DNA from: Pseudomonas synxantha BG33R
GTDB lineage: Bacteria; Pseudomonadota; Gammaproteobacteria; Pseudomonadales; Pseudomonadaceae
DNA: 64,000 bases
NCBI RefSeq assembly: GCF_000263715.2
Contig: NZ_CM001514.1
Coordinates: forward strand, 1,350,936-1,414,935
Direction: 5' to 3'
In this document: in pieces, positions 57,244-64,000 of the stretch
Layout of the letters: each line of letters begins with the position of its first letter
How positions within the stretch are numbered: position 1 is the stretch's first letter
Made by a program: the position numbers and the translations under genes
Notes under the pieces: generated by a model
Told to the model about the DNA's origin: nothing
The model's input: only the letters and a program-made list of their open reading frames with translations
Database searches by the model: none

Positions 57244-57570
57244 ATGAGAGCAGTCATTGAACTACGCGGGGCTGAGGGGACTTGTACGGTTGTTCCGTTC
57301 AGCAATCAGAAAGTCACCTCGAAGCGAAAGGCTCAAGGTGTCTATGAAGTGCGCGGTACGTTGGGCCTTATCCCGCTGGCGCCTGAAGGAAGTGGGTGGG
57401 GCTACAGCATGGGAGTGGGTGAGAAAGAGGTTTCGGCAGTTGTCACGTACTCCCGAAAAATCATGACCGTTAAATTGCAAAAAGATGGGCAACCCTACGA
57501 GTTGGTGGGGGCCGTCTCTTTGCATTGTGAAATCGCTGATTCGGCTCCGGTGGTCGTGCCAGTTTTTTGA
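57244..57570 (+). CDS. Fibre A partner/chaperone, N-domain only
   Basis: A 108-residue protein (ATG at 57244, 2 bp after fibre A). It corresponds to the N-terminal domain of the prophage chaperone at 29303 (VYEVRGTLGLIPLAPEGSGW; SLHCEIAD near the end) but lacks the fibre-assembly C-terminal domain. It is probably an assembly factor or small tip subunit for fibre A. Confidence 0.65.
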   Translation: MRAVIELRGAEGTCTVVPFSNQKVTSKRKAQGVYEVRGTLGLIPLAPEGSGWGYSMGVGEKEVSAVVTYSRKIMTVKLQKDGQPYELVGAVSLHCEIADSAPVVVPVF

Positions 57571-57592
57571 ATAGTTGACTGGCGTTTCCGGT

Positions 57593-57616
57593 GCCCGCCT
57601 TTGTGCGGGCTTTTTA
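57593..57616 (+). terminator. Hairpin between the two fibre cassettes
   Basis: GCCCGC / GCGGGC with a CTTTGT loop followed by TTTTTA; the start of fibre B comes 25 bp later. Confidence 0.7.
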
Positions 57617-57640
57617 TTGAAATGACTATGGAGAGTCCAC

Positions 57641-58735
57641 ATGGCACGACAGGAAATCAATATTGGTGCGGCACCCACTGGCGTCGGCGGTGACACACCG
57701 CGCAGCGCCAGTATCAAGATCAACGCAATGACCCAGGAGCTGTTCGCCCGCCAGGCTCAGTTGGGCACTGCAGCCACTCAAAACGTGGTGAGCGGCAGCG
57801 ACGACTTCACCCCAGGGCGGGTGTCAATGATGGGTCATGCGGGCTGGGGTGCCGAGCCCATTTCGAAACAGCCCACCGACGATGCCAACGAACTGCCGCG
57901 TGTCAGTGGGTTGTTTCAGTTTGGTAATGGGGGCGCCAACCTCCCCAATCCTTATGTGCAGATCCTGCAGATTGCCAACTCGGGTGGCTATATCTGGCAA
58001 ACCGCGAAAGCCATGCTGGATGAGTCGGTTTTCACCCGTGGTCGACGGGCTGATGGCCAGTGGACGCCGTGGCGCGCCGAAATCAATACCTCGGTTTTCG
58101 CTCTGGGGACTGCGCCAGGCGCGACGCCGGGAGAATTGATGGGACTATCGGCGGCGCAAACCGCTTCGCCCAACAAAGCCAATACCGGCCTGTACAGCTA
58201 CTACCTACACCCCGACGGTGTGCCGGGCTTTGGTGCGATCAGTGTGCTGTCCCAGGCGTGGGGCCATGACCCGCAATGGCGTGCGCAGTTGTCGATGGCG
58301 GTATCGGGGGACGGTATTCACTTCCGCCAGTTCAGTGTCAACCCAGGCGCGGCTGCGCCCAACTGGCGCAGCATTCTTCATAACGGCAACGCGATTTCCG
58401 GGGTACTCAACGCTGGCCCTTCGGGTGCCCTGCCGATTAATTCGGGGCTCATCGAGCGCGGTGGTTCGCTTGATAATTGGTACTTCCGCTTTGCCGGCGG
58501 TTTGCAAATCTGTCAGCAGCGCTTCACCGGCTACACCGCTGGTGTCACGCGCAACGTTGCATGGCTGGCGGCTTTCGCGGATACGCCTGTGGCGGTGTTC
58601 CCCAACATTTACCCGTCGATTGACTGGGACATGTCGGCCAGGTGCTACGGCAATAGTGGTTCCTACTTTTTTATGTCTGACCGGACGCTGAACAATATCG
58701 TGACAGTGACGGCAATCGGGAGATGGCACGCATGA
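57641..58735 (+). CDS. F-tailocin tail fibre B
   Basis: A 364-residue fibre. The N-terminus ARQEINIGAAPTGVGGDTPR and KINAMTQELFARQ is almost the same as in fibre A. A knob-like domain (about 85-150; YVQILQIANSGGYIWQTAKA, then GQWTPWRAEINT) and a different C-terminal domain (about 190-364) follow. The two fibres therefore share an attachment site on the tip but present different receptor-binding ends. Confidence 0.82.
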   Translation: MARQEINIGAAPTGVGGDTPRSASIKINAMTQELFARQAQLGTAATQNVVSGSDDFTPGRVSMMGHAGWGAEPISKQPTDDANELPRVSGLFQFGNGGANLPNPYVQILQIANSGGYIWQTAKAMLDESVFTRGRRADGQWTPWRAEINTSVFALGTAPGATPGELMGLSAAQTASPNKANTGLYSYYLHPDGVPGFGAISVLSQAWGHDPQWRAQLSMAVSGDGIHFRQFSVNPGAAAPNWRSILHNGNAISGVLNAGPSGALPINSGLIERGGSLDNWYFRFAGGLQICQQRFTGYTAGVTRNVAWLAAFADTPVAVFPNIYPSIDWDMSARCYGNSGSYFFMSDRTLNNIVTVTAIGRWHA

Positions 58736-59085
58736 TTATTCACCATGTTCCTTTTCGGCCTCTTGGCACCGCGACTCCCACGACAGCCTTTGTCGAAGGT
58801 GAAATATTGATCCTGAATGACCAGAGGATTGACCTTTCGCTGATCCCTGACGGGATGACCCTGCCGATGTCCGCCATCGGGCATGAATTGTTCGCAGGGC
58901 CCGTCAGCCGTCGTAATGGCGAGATCGAATTGACCTTGAAGCTGGCCGTCAACGCGGATGCGCCAGCTTACATGTGGCAGAACGGCAGGCTCCAGGTATC
59001 GGCGGGGCCGGTTCCCTTTCCGGTCGAGCCGATTGATCTGCCCACTCACTTAGCCAACCCCGCGGAGGGCTTGAGCGATGTTTGA
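58732..59085 (+). CDS. Fibre B partner, unknown
   Basis: A 117-residue beta-rich protein; the ATG at 58732 overlaps the fibre B stop (ATGA), and an ATG three codons upstream is possible. It has the ILILNDQRIDLSLIPDGMTL and RRNGEIELTLKLAVNADAPA strands of small fibre-associated proteins. It overlaps the next gene by 8 bases. Likely an assembly partner of fibre B. Confidence 0.65.
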   Translation: MIIHHVPFRPLGTATPTTAFVEGEILILNDQRIDLSLIPDGMTLPMSAIGHELFAGPVSRRNGEIELTLKLAVNADAPAYMWQNGRLQVSAGPVPFPVEPIDLPTHLANPAEGLSDV

Positions 59086-59269
59086 TTTGTCGAAGCTTGA
59101 ACAAAACCAGACGCCCCAAGACCTCCAGGCACAGGCGGACTCGCGTGAGGCCCTCGCTTATCTGGCGTCTACCGACTGGTACAGTTTGCGGTTCCTTGAA
59201 GAGAACACGCCCGTACCCGCAGAGATTCTGGCGGCCAGGGCGGTGGCTCGTGGCAAGGTCATCCCATGA
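59078..59269 (+). CDS. Small fibre-assembly-type protein
   Basis: A 63-residue protein starting inside its neighbour. The segment SREALAYLASTDWYSLRFLE and VPAEILAARAVARGKV is typical of the C-terminal part of phage fibre accessory proteins. With 58732 it may make up the two halves that are fused in the prophage chaperone (29303). It overlaps the endolysin gene by 4 bases. Confidence 0.7.
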   Translation: MFDLSKLEQNQTPQDLQAQADSREALAYLASTDWYSLRFLEENTPVPAEILAARAVARGKVIP

Positions 59270-59817
59270 CGCTCACGCAACTTCAGCAAGTCTTCCCACG
59301 CGCCCGCTCTCTAGCGGGCGTTTTCATATCCTCACTCAACTTGGCAATGCTGAATCGGCAAATCAGCACTCCCCAACGCGCCGCAGCCTTCCTCGCTCAA
59401 ATCGGTCACGAGTCCGGTGAACTGCACTACGTGCGCGAGCTGGGCAGTGATCAATACCTGAGCAAATACGACACCGGCGTCTTGGCGGCGCGCCTGGGTA
59501 ACACTCCCGAAGCGGACGCAGATGGACAAAAGTATCGTGGCAGAGGGTTGATCCAGATAACCGGCCGCCGTAATTACCTTGCGTGCAGCCAAGCGCTGTT
59601 CGGTGACGATCGCCTGCTGCGACAACCGCAGTTGCTTGAGCAGCCGCAATGGGCCTGCGAATCCGCCGCCTGGTTCTGGCAAAGCAACGGCCTCAACGAG
59701 CTCGCCGACAAAGACCAGTTCACCACCATCACCCGGCGTATCAACGGCGGCCTCAACGGTCTGGACGACCGTTTGCAGTTGTGGGCCCGGGCGAAGGCGG
59801 TGCTATGCGTTTCCTAG
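59266..59817 (+). CDS. Tailocin endolysin, glycoside hydrolase family 19
   Basis: A 183-residue GH19-type muramidase: AAFLAQIGHESGELHYVREL, YRGRGLIQITGRRNY, ITRRINGGLNGLDDR. No signal peptide, so it relies on the holin at 34274. It is similar in length and motif order to the prophage endolysin (29915). It overlaps Rz by 13 bases. Confidence 0.93.
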   Translation: MTLTQLQQVFPRARSLAGVFISSLNLAMLNRQISTPQRAAAFLAQIGHESGELHYVRELGSDQYLSKYDTGVLAARLGNTPEADADGQKYRGRGLIQITGRRNYLACSQALFGDDRLLRQPQLLEQPQWACESAAWFWQSNGLNELADKDQFTTITRRINGGLNGLDDRLQLWARAKAVLCVS

Positions 59818-60299
59818 GTGTGTTTCGCTTGATTGGTGTGTGTCTGCTCATGGCGTTGGTCTGGCAGGTACAGGCGTGGCGATACAGGGCGCAGTTGGAG
59901 CTGCAATCGGTGGTCCACGCGCAAGCGCTCAGCCAACAAAGCCAGGCAATCCTTCGCCAGCAACAGGCCGAACAGACCAAACGCCTGGCCCTTGAACAAC
60001 AGCTCTCGACTAGCGACCACCAACACATTCAGGAATTGAACGATGCCCAACGCAACCAAGCGGCTCTGCGCGATCGCCTGGCCACTGCTGATGTGCGGCT
60101 GTCAGTCCTTCTCGACAGCGCCGCCACTGGCTGCACAGTGCCTGCCACCTCCGCCGCCGGCAGCATGGTTCATGCAGCCCCGCGAGCCCGACTTGACCCG
60201 GCGCATGCTCAGCGAATTATCCGCATCACCGACGACGGCGACAGCGCCCTGATCGCCTTGCGCGCTTGCCAGGCCTATGTGCAGGCCGTCGCGCGTTAG
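59805..60299 (+). CDS. Tailocin Rz-type i-spanin
   Basis: A 164-residue protein from the ATG at 59805. N-terminal membrane anchor (about 7-24, FRLIGVCLLMALVWQVQAW) and a long Gln-rich coiled coil (about 27-105), as in Rz. The 3' half encodes a second protein in another frame (60043-60252). Confidence 0.82.
   Translation: MRFLGVFRLIGVCLLMALVWQVQAWRYRAQLELQSVVHAQALSQQSQAILRQQQAEQTKRLALEQQLSTSDHQHIQELNDAQRNQAALRDRLATADVRLSVLLDSAATGCTVPATSAAGSMVHAAPRARLDPAHAQRIIRITDDGDSALIALRACQAYVQAVAR
60043..60252 (+). CDS. Tailocin Rz1-type o-spanin, nested inside Rz
   Basis: A 69-residue lipoprotein in the +1 register, wholly inside the Rz gene. It has a short basic start, a hydrophobic stretch and a Cys after MCG (LLMCGC, Cys20) as lipobox. 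The proline-rich mature part AAQCLPPPPPAAWFMQPREP parallels lambda Rz1 (PPPPPAWIMQP). AGGA lies about 10 nt before the ATG. It should link Rz to the outer membrane. Confidence 0.82.
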   Translation: MPNATKRLCAIAWPLLMCGCQSFSTAPPLAAQCLPPPPPAAWFMQPREPDLTRRMLSELSASPTTATAP

Positions 60300-60380
60300 C
60301 CTCTTGATGCACTCTGTATCTTGCATGGCCGATAGGCTCCTGTAGGGTAGGCGAACCCCCGCCCACTCCTGGAGACGACC

Positions 60381-60881
60381 GTGAAGGAAATCACTCAACT
60401 GGCTGCTGAACTGGGTCGCCGTTTGCAGGTGCTCAGTGCCCACGTCACCACTGCCGAGTCCTGTACCGGCGGCGGCATTGCCGAGGCCATCACGCGGATC
60501 CCGGGCAGTTCGGCCTGGTTCGAGGCGGGCTATGTCACCTATTCCAACCGGCAGAAGACCCGGCAGTTGAACGTGCCGGAAAAACTCTTCTCCAAAGTAG
60601 GCGCCGTCAGCCAGGAAGTGGTGGAGGCGATGGCCCGCGGCGCGCAGGAAAAAAGCCTGGCGCGATTTGCCGTGGCGGTCAGCGGTGTGGCCGGCCCCGA
60701 TGGCGGCTCGCCAGACAAGCCGGTGGGCACCGTTTGGTTGGCCTTTGCAGTGGGCGACGAGGTGACAGCCGAGCTTGCGCACTTCCCCGGCAACCGCGAC
60801 GAGGTGCGCCGACAAACGGTAAAAGCCGCACTGGAGGGCTTGTTGCGACGAGCTGCAGCAGAAATCGAGAAACAGGGGTAG
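60381..60881 (+). CDS. cinA: CinA C-terminal domain protein, NMN amidohydrolase (PncC)
   Basis: A 166-residue protein from a GTG with CTGGAGACG upstream. It is the stand-alone CinA C-terminal domain: [64 protein letters not shown]. The enzyme deamidates nicotinamide mononucleotide to nicotinate mononucleotide in NAD recycling. The cinA-recA-recX order is standard in pseudomonads and marks the right border of the tailocin cluster. Confidence 0.93.
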   Translation: MKEITQLAAELGRRLQVLSAHVTTAESCTGGGIAEAITRIPGSSAWFEAGYVTYSNRQKTRQLNVPEKLFSKVGAVSQEVVEAMARGAQEKSLARFAVAVSGVAGPDGGSPDKPVGTVWLAFAVGDEVTAELAHFPGNRDEVRRQTVKAALEGLLRRAAAEIEKQG

Positions 60882-60908
60882 GCGATCACCGATCTTTGTG
60901 GAACAATA

Positions 60909-60924
60909 CTGTCTACTTATACAG
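60909..60924. promoter_or_regulatory. LexA (SOS) box of recA
   Basis: CTGTCTACTTATACAG matches the CTGT-N8-ACAG consensus perfectly, 40 bp upstream of the recA start. It is the only such site noticed in the window, so the tailocin is not directly under LexA but responds through RecA and its own repressor. Confidence 0.93.
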
Positions 60925-60964
60925 GTGTTGGCCGTCAGGCCTTATTGATTACGTGAGGACTTTA

Positions 60965-62023
60965 ATGGACGACAACAAGAAGAAAGCCTTGGCTGCGGCC
61001 CTGGGTCAGATCGAACGTCAATTCGGCAAGGGTGCCGTAATGCGTATGGGCGATCACGACCGTCAGGCGATCCCGGCTATTTCCACTGGCTCTCTGGGTC
61101 TGGACATCGCGCTCGGCATTGGCGGCCTGCCAAAAGGCCGTATCGTTGAAATCTACGGTCCTGAATCTTCCGGTAAGACCACCCTGACCCTGTCGGTGAT
61201 TGCCCAGGCACAAAAGATGGGCGCCACCTGCGCGTTCGTCGACGCCGAGCACGCCCTGGATCCTGAGTACGCCGGCAAGCTGGGCGTCAACGTCGATGAC
61301 CTGCTGGTTTCCCAGCCGGACACCGGCGAGCAAGCCCTGGAAATCACCGACATGCTGGTGCGCTCCAACGCCATCGACGTGATCGTGGTCGACTCCGTGG
61401 CTGCCCTGGTACCCAAGGCTGAAATCGAAGGCGAAATGGGTGACATGCACGTGGGCCTGCAAGCCCGCCTGATGTCCCAGGCGCTGCGTAAAATCACCGG
61501 TAACATCAAAAACGCCAACTGCCTGGTGATCTTCATCAACCAGATCCGCATGAAGATCGGCGTGATGTTCGGCAGCCCGGAAACCACCACCGGTGGTAAC
61601 GCGCTGAAGTTCTACGCTTCGGTCCGTCTGGATATCCGCCGTACTGGCGCGGTGAAGGAAGGTGACGAGGTTGTCGGTAGCGAAACTCGCGTCAAGGTTG
61701 TGAAGAACAAAGTGGCCCCGCCATTCCGTCAGGCTGAGTTCCAGATTCTCTACGGCAAGGGTATCTACCTGAACGGCGAGATGATCGACCTGGGTGTACT
61801 GCACGGTTTCGTCGAGAAGTCCGGTGCCTGGTATGCCTATAACGGCAGCAAGATCGGTCAGGGCAAGGCCAACTCGGCCAAGTTCCTGGCGGACAACCCG
61901 GATATCGCTGCCACGCTTGAGAAGCAGATTCGCGACAAGCTGCTGACCCCGGCGCCGGACGTGAAAGCTGCCGCTAACCGCGAGCCGGTTGACGAGATGG
62001 AAGAAGCCGACACTGACATCTGA
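60965..62023 (+). CDS. recA: Recombinase RecA
   Basis: A 352-residue RecA from the ATG at 60965; the open frame upstream runs through cinA. Walker A GPESSGKT (65-72), Walker B region [20 protein letters not shown], loop L2 area [20 protein letters not shown] and an acidic C-terminus ([10 protein letters not shown]). It catalyses strand exchange and acts as co-protease for LexA and phage-type repressors, so it couples DNA damage to release of the neighbouring tailocin. Confidence 0.99.
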   Translation: MDDNKKKALAAALGQIERQFGKGAVMRMGDHDRQAIPAISTGSLGLDIALGIGGLPKGRIVEIYGPESSGKTTLTLSVIAQAQKMGATCAFVDAEHALDPEYAGKLGVNVDDLLVSQPDTGEQALEITDMLVRSNAIDVIVVDSVAALVPKAEIEGEMGDMHVGLQARLMSQALRKITGNIKNANCLVIFINQIRMKIGVMFGSPETTTGGNALKFYASVRLDIRRTGAVKEGDEVVGSETRVKVVKNKVAPPFRQAEFQILYGKGIYLNGEMIDLGVLHGFVEKSGAWYAYNGSKIGQGKANSAKFLADNPDIAATLEKQIRDKLLTPAPDVKAAANREPVDEMEEADTDI

Positions 62024-62031
62024 AGCAAACG

Positions 62032-62499
62032 ATGACTGTTGTACTGGATACACTCGTTGCCGTTCGGCGCACTGCAATGGACCTGCTCGCTCGCCGCGAG
62101 CATGGCCGAGTCGAGCTGACGCGTAAATTGCGTCAGCGCGGCGCAGAGCCTGAGATGATCGAAACAGCCCTCGACCGTTTGACAGAAGAAGGGCTGTTGT
62201 CGGAAGCCCGTTACCTTGAAAGTTTTGTGTCCTATCGAGCGCGCTCCGGTTACGGCCCTGCGCGGATTCGTGAAGAGCTGAGCCAGCGTGGTCTGCAACG
62301 TGCCGATATCGACCTTGCCCTGCGTGAGTGCGGTATCAACTGGCAGTCGCAGTTGGAAGACACTTGGCGCCGCAAGTTTGCGGGGCACCTTCCGATTGAC
62401 GCCAGGGAGCGTGCGAAGCAAGGGCGCTTTCTGAGCTATCGCGGGTTTTCGATGGACATGATCAGCCGCTTGTTGAGCGGCCGCGATATGGACGACTGA
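62032..62499 (+). CDS. recX: RecA regulator RecX
   Basis: A 155-residue protein 8 bp after recA. The RecX three-helix repeats are visible: [60 protein letters not shown], with the last repeat near [15 protein letters not shown]. It limits RecA filament growth and activity. It ends in a strong terminator. Confidence 0.95.
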   Translation: MTVVLDTLVAVRRTAMDLLARREHGRVELTRKLRQRGAEPEMIETALDRLTEEGLLSEARYLESFVSYRARSGYGPARIREELSQRGLQRADIDLALRECGINWQSQLEDTWRRKFAGHLPIDARERAKQGRFLSYRGFSMDMISRLLSGRDMDD

Positions 62500-62512
62500 A
62501 CGCCCCAAAACG

Positions 62513-62548
62513 AAAAGGCCCACTATGAAAATAGTGGGCCTTTTTTTT
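62513..62548. terminator. Bidirectional terminator between recX and the LOG gene
   Basis: AAGGCCCACTAT-GAAA-ATAGTGGGCCTT, a 12-bp perfect stem, with T runs on the plus side and an AAAA tract on the other, so it can serve both converging genes. Confidence 0.92.
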
Positions 62549-62561
62549 CGCCTGCAAAAAA

Positions 62562-63674
62562 CTACGCCGGCAGTGATGTCACGCGTTGCTGCGTCTTGCC
62601 TTGGGCCTGTGCCCAGTTTTCCGGCAGGTTGATGTAATCCACCAATTCACGCAGTCGCCCCTGGTCGCGGCCATTGAAGTTGAACACCAGGCGGGTCAAG
62701 TGACTGAACCTTGGTTCGTCATGGTCTTCGCCTGTATAGGCGAGTTGTTGAAACTCGCCACTGAGCCGCAGGCTGGCAAACTCTTGCTGCAAATGGGCCA
62801 GAGCACGCTCACTGAGAGGATGGTTCATGCGCACCACAAACTCGCGTTTCAACCAACGGGTGGAGTGGAAGTTAGCATAGAACTGGTTGATTTCATCCAC
62901 TGCTTCTTCGGCGCTGTAGACCAGGCGTATCAGCTTGAGGTCAGTGGGCAGGATATAGCGGTTGGCTTCCAACTGGCTGCGGATAAAGTCCAGGGCACCT
63001 TGCCAGAACCCGCCGCCCGGCGCATCCAGCAACACCACTGGCACCAGCGGGCTCTTGCCAGTCTGGATCAGGGTCAGTACTTCCAAAGCCTCGTCCAGGG
63101 TGCCGAAACCGCCTGGGCACAACACCAGCGCGTCGGCTTCCTTGACGAAGAACAGCTTGCGAGTAAAGAAGAAGTGGAATGACAGCAGGTTTTCGGTGCC
63201 ATCGATGGTGGGGTTGGCGTGCTGTTCAAAGGGTAGCGTGATATTGAACCCCAGGCTGTGCGCCAGGCCCGCGCCTTCGTGGGCTGCCGCCATGATGCCG
63301 CCGCCACCGCCGGTGATCACCATCAGGTCGGAGCGCGCCAATGCTGCACCCACCTCTCGGGCCAGCGCATACAGTGGGCTTTCCACAGGTGTACGTGCTG
63401 AGCCGAACACCGTCACCTTGCGCCGGTCCTTGAATTGTTCGAGTACGCGAAATGCATGGTCCAATTCACGAATGGCGCGCAGGGTGATCTTGGCATTCCA
63501 GCGATCCCGGTCGTCCTGGGCCATGCGCAGAACGGTAAGGATCATGTCGCGATAAAGGGGGATATTCGGGCTGTTGGGGGCGATCAACTGGATTTGCGCG
63601 TCGACCTGCTGCGTGAGGTCGGTCCCGTTTTCTTCAAAATGACGAAGCAACTGATCATTGGATTCATAAGGCAT
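62562..63674 (-). CDS. LOG family protein (TIGR00730/PpnN-like)
   Basis: A 370-residue protein of the lysine-decarboxylase-like LOG fold. VTVFGSARTP, VITGGGGGIMAAAHEGAG and the signature PGGFGTLDEALEVLTLIQTG are all present (about 90-215). An N-terminal domain of about 80 residues and a C-terminal extension of about 110 residues flank the core. Relatives are nucleotide 5'-monophosphate nucleosidases; those with such extra domains resemble the PpnN type, but substrate is not certain. GAAGGAGAAG precedes the ATG. It converges on recX. Confidence 0.9.
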   Translation of the reverse strand: MPYESNDQLLRHFEENGTDLTQQVDAQIQLIAPNSPNIPLYRDMILTVLRMAQDDRDRWNAKITLRAIRELDHAFRVLEQFKDRRKVTVFGSARTPVESPLYALAREVGAALARSDLMVITGGGGGIMAAAHEGAGLAHSLGFNITLPFEQHANPTIDGTENLLSFHFFFTRKLFFVKEADALVLCPGGFGTLDEALEVLTLIQTGKSPLVPVVLLDAPGGGFWQGALDFIRSQLEANRYILPTDLKLIRLVYSAEEAVDEINQFYANFHSTRWLKREFVVRMNHPLSERALAHLQQEFASLRLSGEFQQLAYTGEDHDEPRFSHLTRLVFNFNGRDQGRLRELVDYINLPENWAQAQGKTQQRVTSLPA

Positions 63675-63966
63675 TCAACTTCTCCTTCTTTACAGGGCCG
63701 GATAGTCGACGAGAGCGTCGTCGGGGCCACGACACTGCATGTGTCGTTGCATGCCACAGGAGGGCAGGCCGCTTATGCCCTGAAAGTGTTACTGAACAGC
63801 ATTGAAATAGCTGTGGGCGGGCGTATGGGATGGCTTGATCATGGGCCGAAAAACCCTTGGCTGGCAACCGCTTATTGGTTACGCATCAGAGCGTTCAGTC
63901 GTTGGCAGAAAACGGATCGAAGGATTGCGCGCCGCTGGACAGCCGCGCGCGAGGGTTTAGCAGTGG
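63675..63966. other. Intergenic region, no gene seen
   Basis: About 290 bp upstream of the LOG gene contain only short, unsupported frames. It should carry the LOG promoter. No repeat or RNA structure stood out. Confidence 0.4.
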
Positions 63967-64000
63967 TTACTTTTTCTTCTTTGTCGGAGCCGGGCAATCG
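63967..64000 (-). CDS. Possible C-terminus of the next chromosomal gene, partial
   Basis: Read on the minus strand, the last 11 codons before a TAA at 63967-63969 give DCPAPTKKKK, a plausible lysine-rich protein end. Only the stop end is visible at the window edge, so the identity cannot be judged. Confidence 0.2.
   Translation of the reverse strand, partial: DCPAPTKKKK

Noticed and set aside
60962..62077. 371-codon minus-strand frame opposite recA
   Set aside because: Antisense to recA; codon bias of recA explains the lack of stops.
1..64000. CRISPR arrays, insertion sequences, rRNA or tRNA genes
   Set aside because: No spaced direct repeats, transposase genes or RNA gene signatures were found; the only mobile-type repeat is the REPIN at 41286-41373.

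Overview
The window comes from a Pseudomonas chromosome, most likely the P. fluorescens group. The evidence is the order mutS start / tailocin cluster / cinA / recA / recX / LOG-family gene, the RecA and CinA sequences, a pseudomonad REPIN, and high-GC coding throughout. Almost everything else is phage-derived. No tRNA, rRNA, CRISPR array or insertion sequence was seen.

Region 1 (1 to about 31.84 kb) is the right-hand part of a lambda/HK97-type prophage whose left end and integrase lie outside the window. Its layout is: a leftward accessory operon; a CI-like repressor and a true lambda-Cro homologue flanked by two matching operator pairs; KilA-N and ORF6N antirepressor-type genes; small early genes; replication genes (O-like, DnaC-like, DnaB-like); antiterminator Q; a terminator-containing late leader; holin, Rz and Rz1; HNH; terminase, portal, protease and capsid; then tape measure, gpM/L/K/I/J, fibre, chaperone, endolysin and an AT-rich moron. 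Two blocks appear to be deleted. One is most of the small terminase plus the ATPase half of the large terminase. The other is everything between the head-tail connector and the tape measure. The element therefore should not be able to make complete virions by itself.

The right prophage end abuts the first 18 codons of mutS (minus strand, 31903 to 31838), after which the reading frame runs into phage sequence and stops. The prophage has therefore separated the mismatch-repair gene from its own start and promoter. This resembles the SpyCI elements that occupy mutL in Streptococcus pyogenes and switch a mutator state on and off. Whether mutS is silenced or restarted from the prophage's left end cannot be seen here.

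Region 2 (32.9 to 60.3 kb) is the tailocin cluster normally found between mutS and cinA. A PrtR-like repressor with one operator at its own promoter and three at the main promoter controls one long rightward operon. This operon holds a leader with a terminator, a holin, a complete P2-like contractile (R-type) tail with split fibre genes, a lambda-like flexible (F-type) tail with an unusually short tape measure, two gpI copies and two fibre/chaperone cassettes, and finally an endolysin and a nested Rz/Rz1 pair. The lysis genes bracket both particle types. Between mutS and prtR lies a decayed zeta-toxin locus.

Region 3 (60.4 to 64 kb) is ordinary chromosome: cinA, recA with a perfect LexA box, recX and a LOG-family gene. 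RecA adjacent to the tailocin is also the expected trigger for its PrtR-like repressor.
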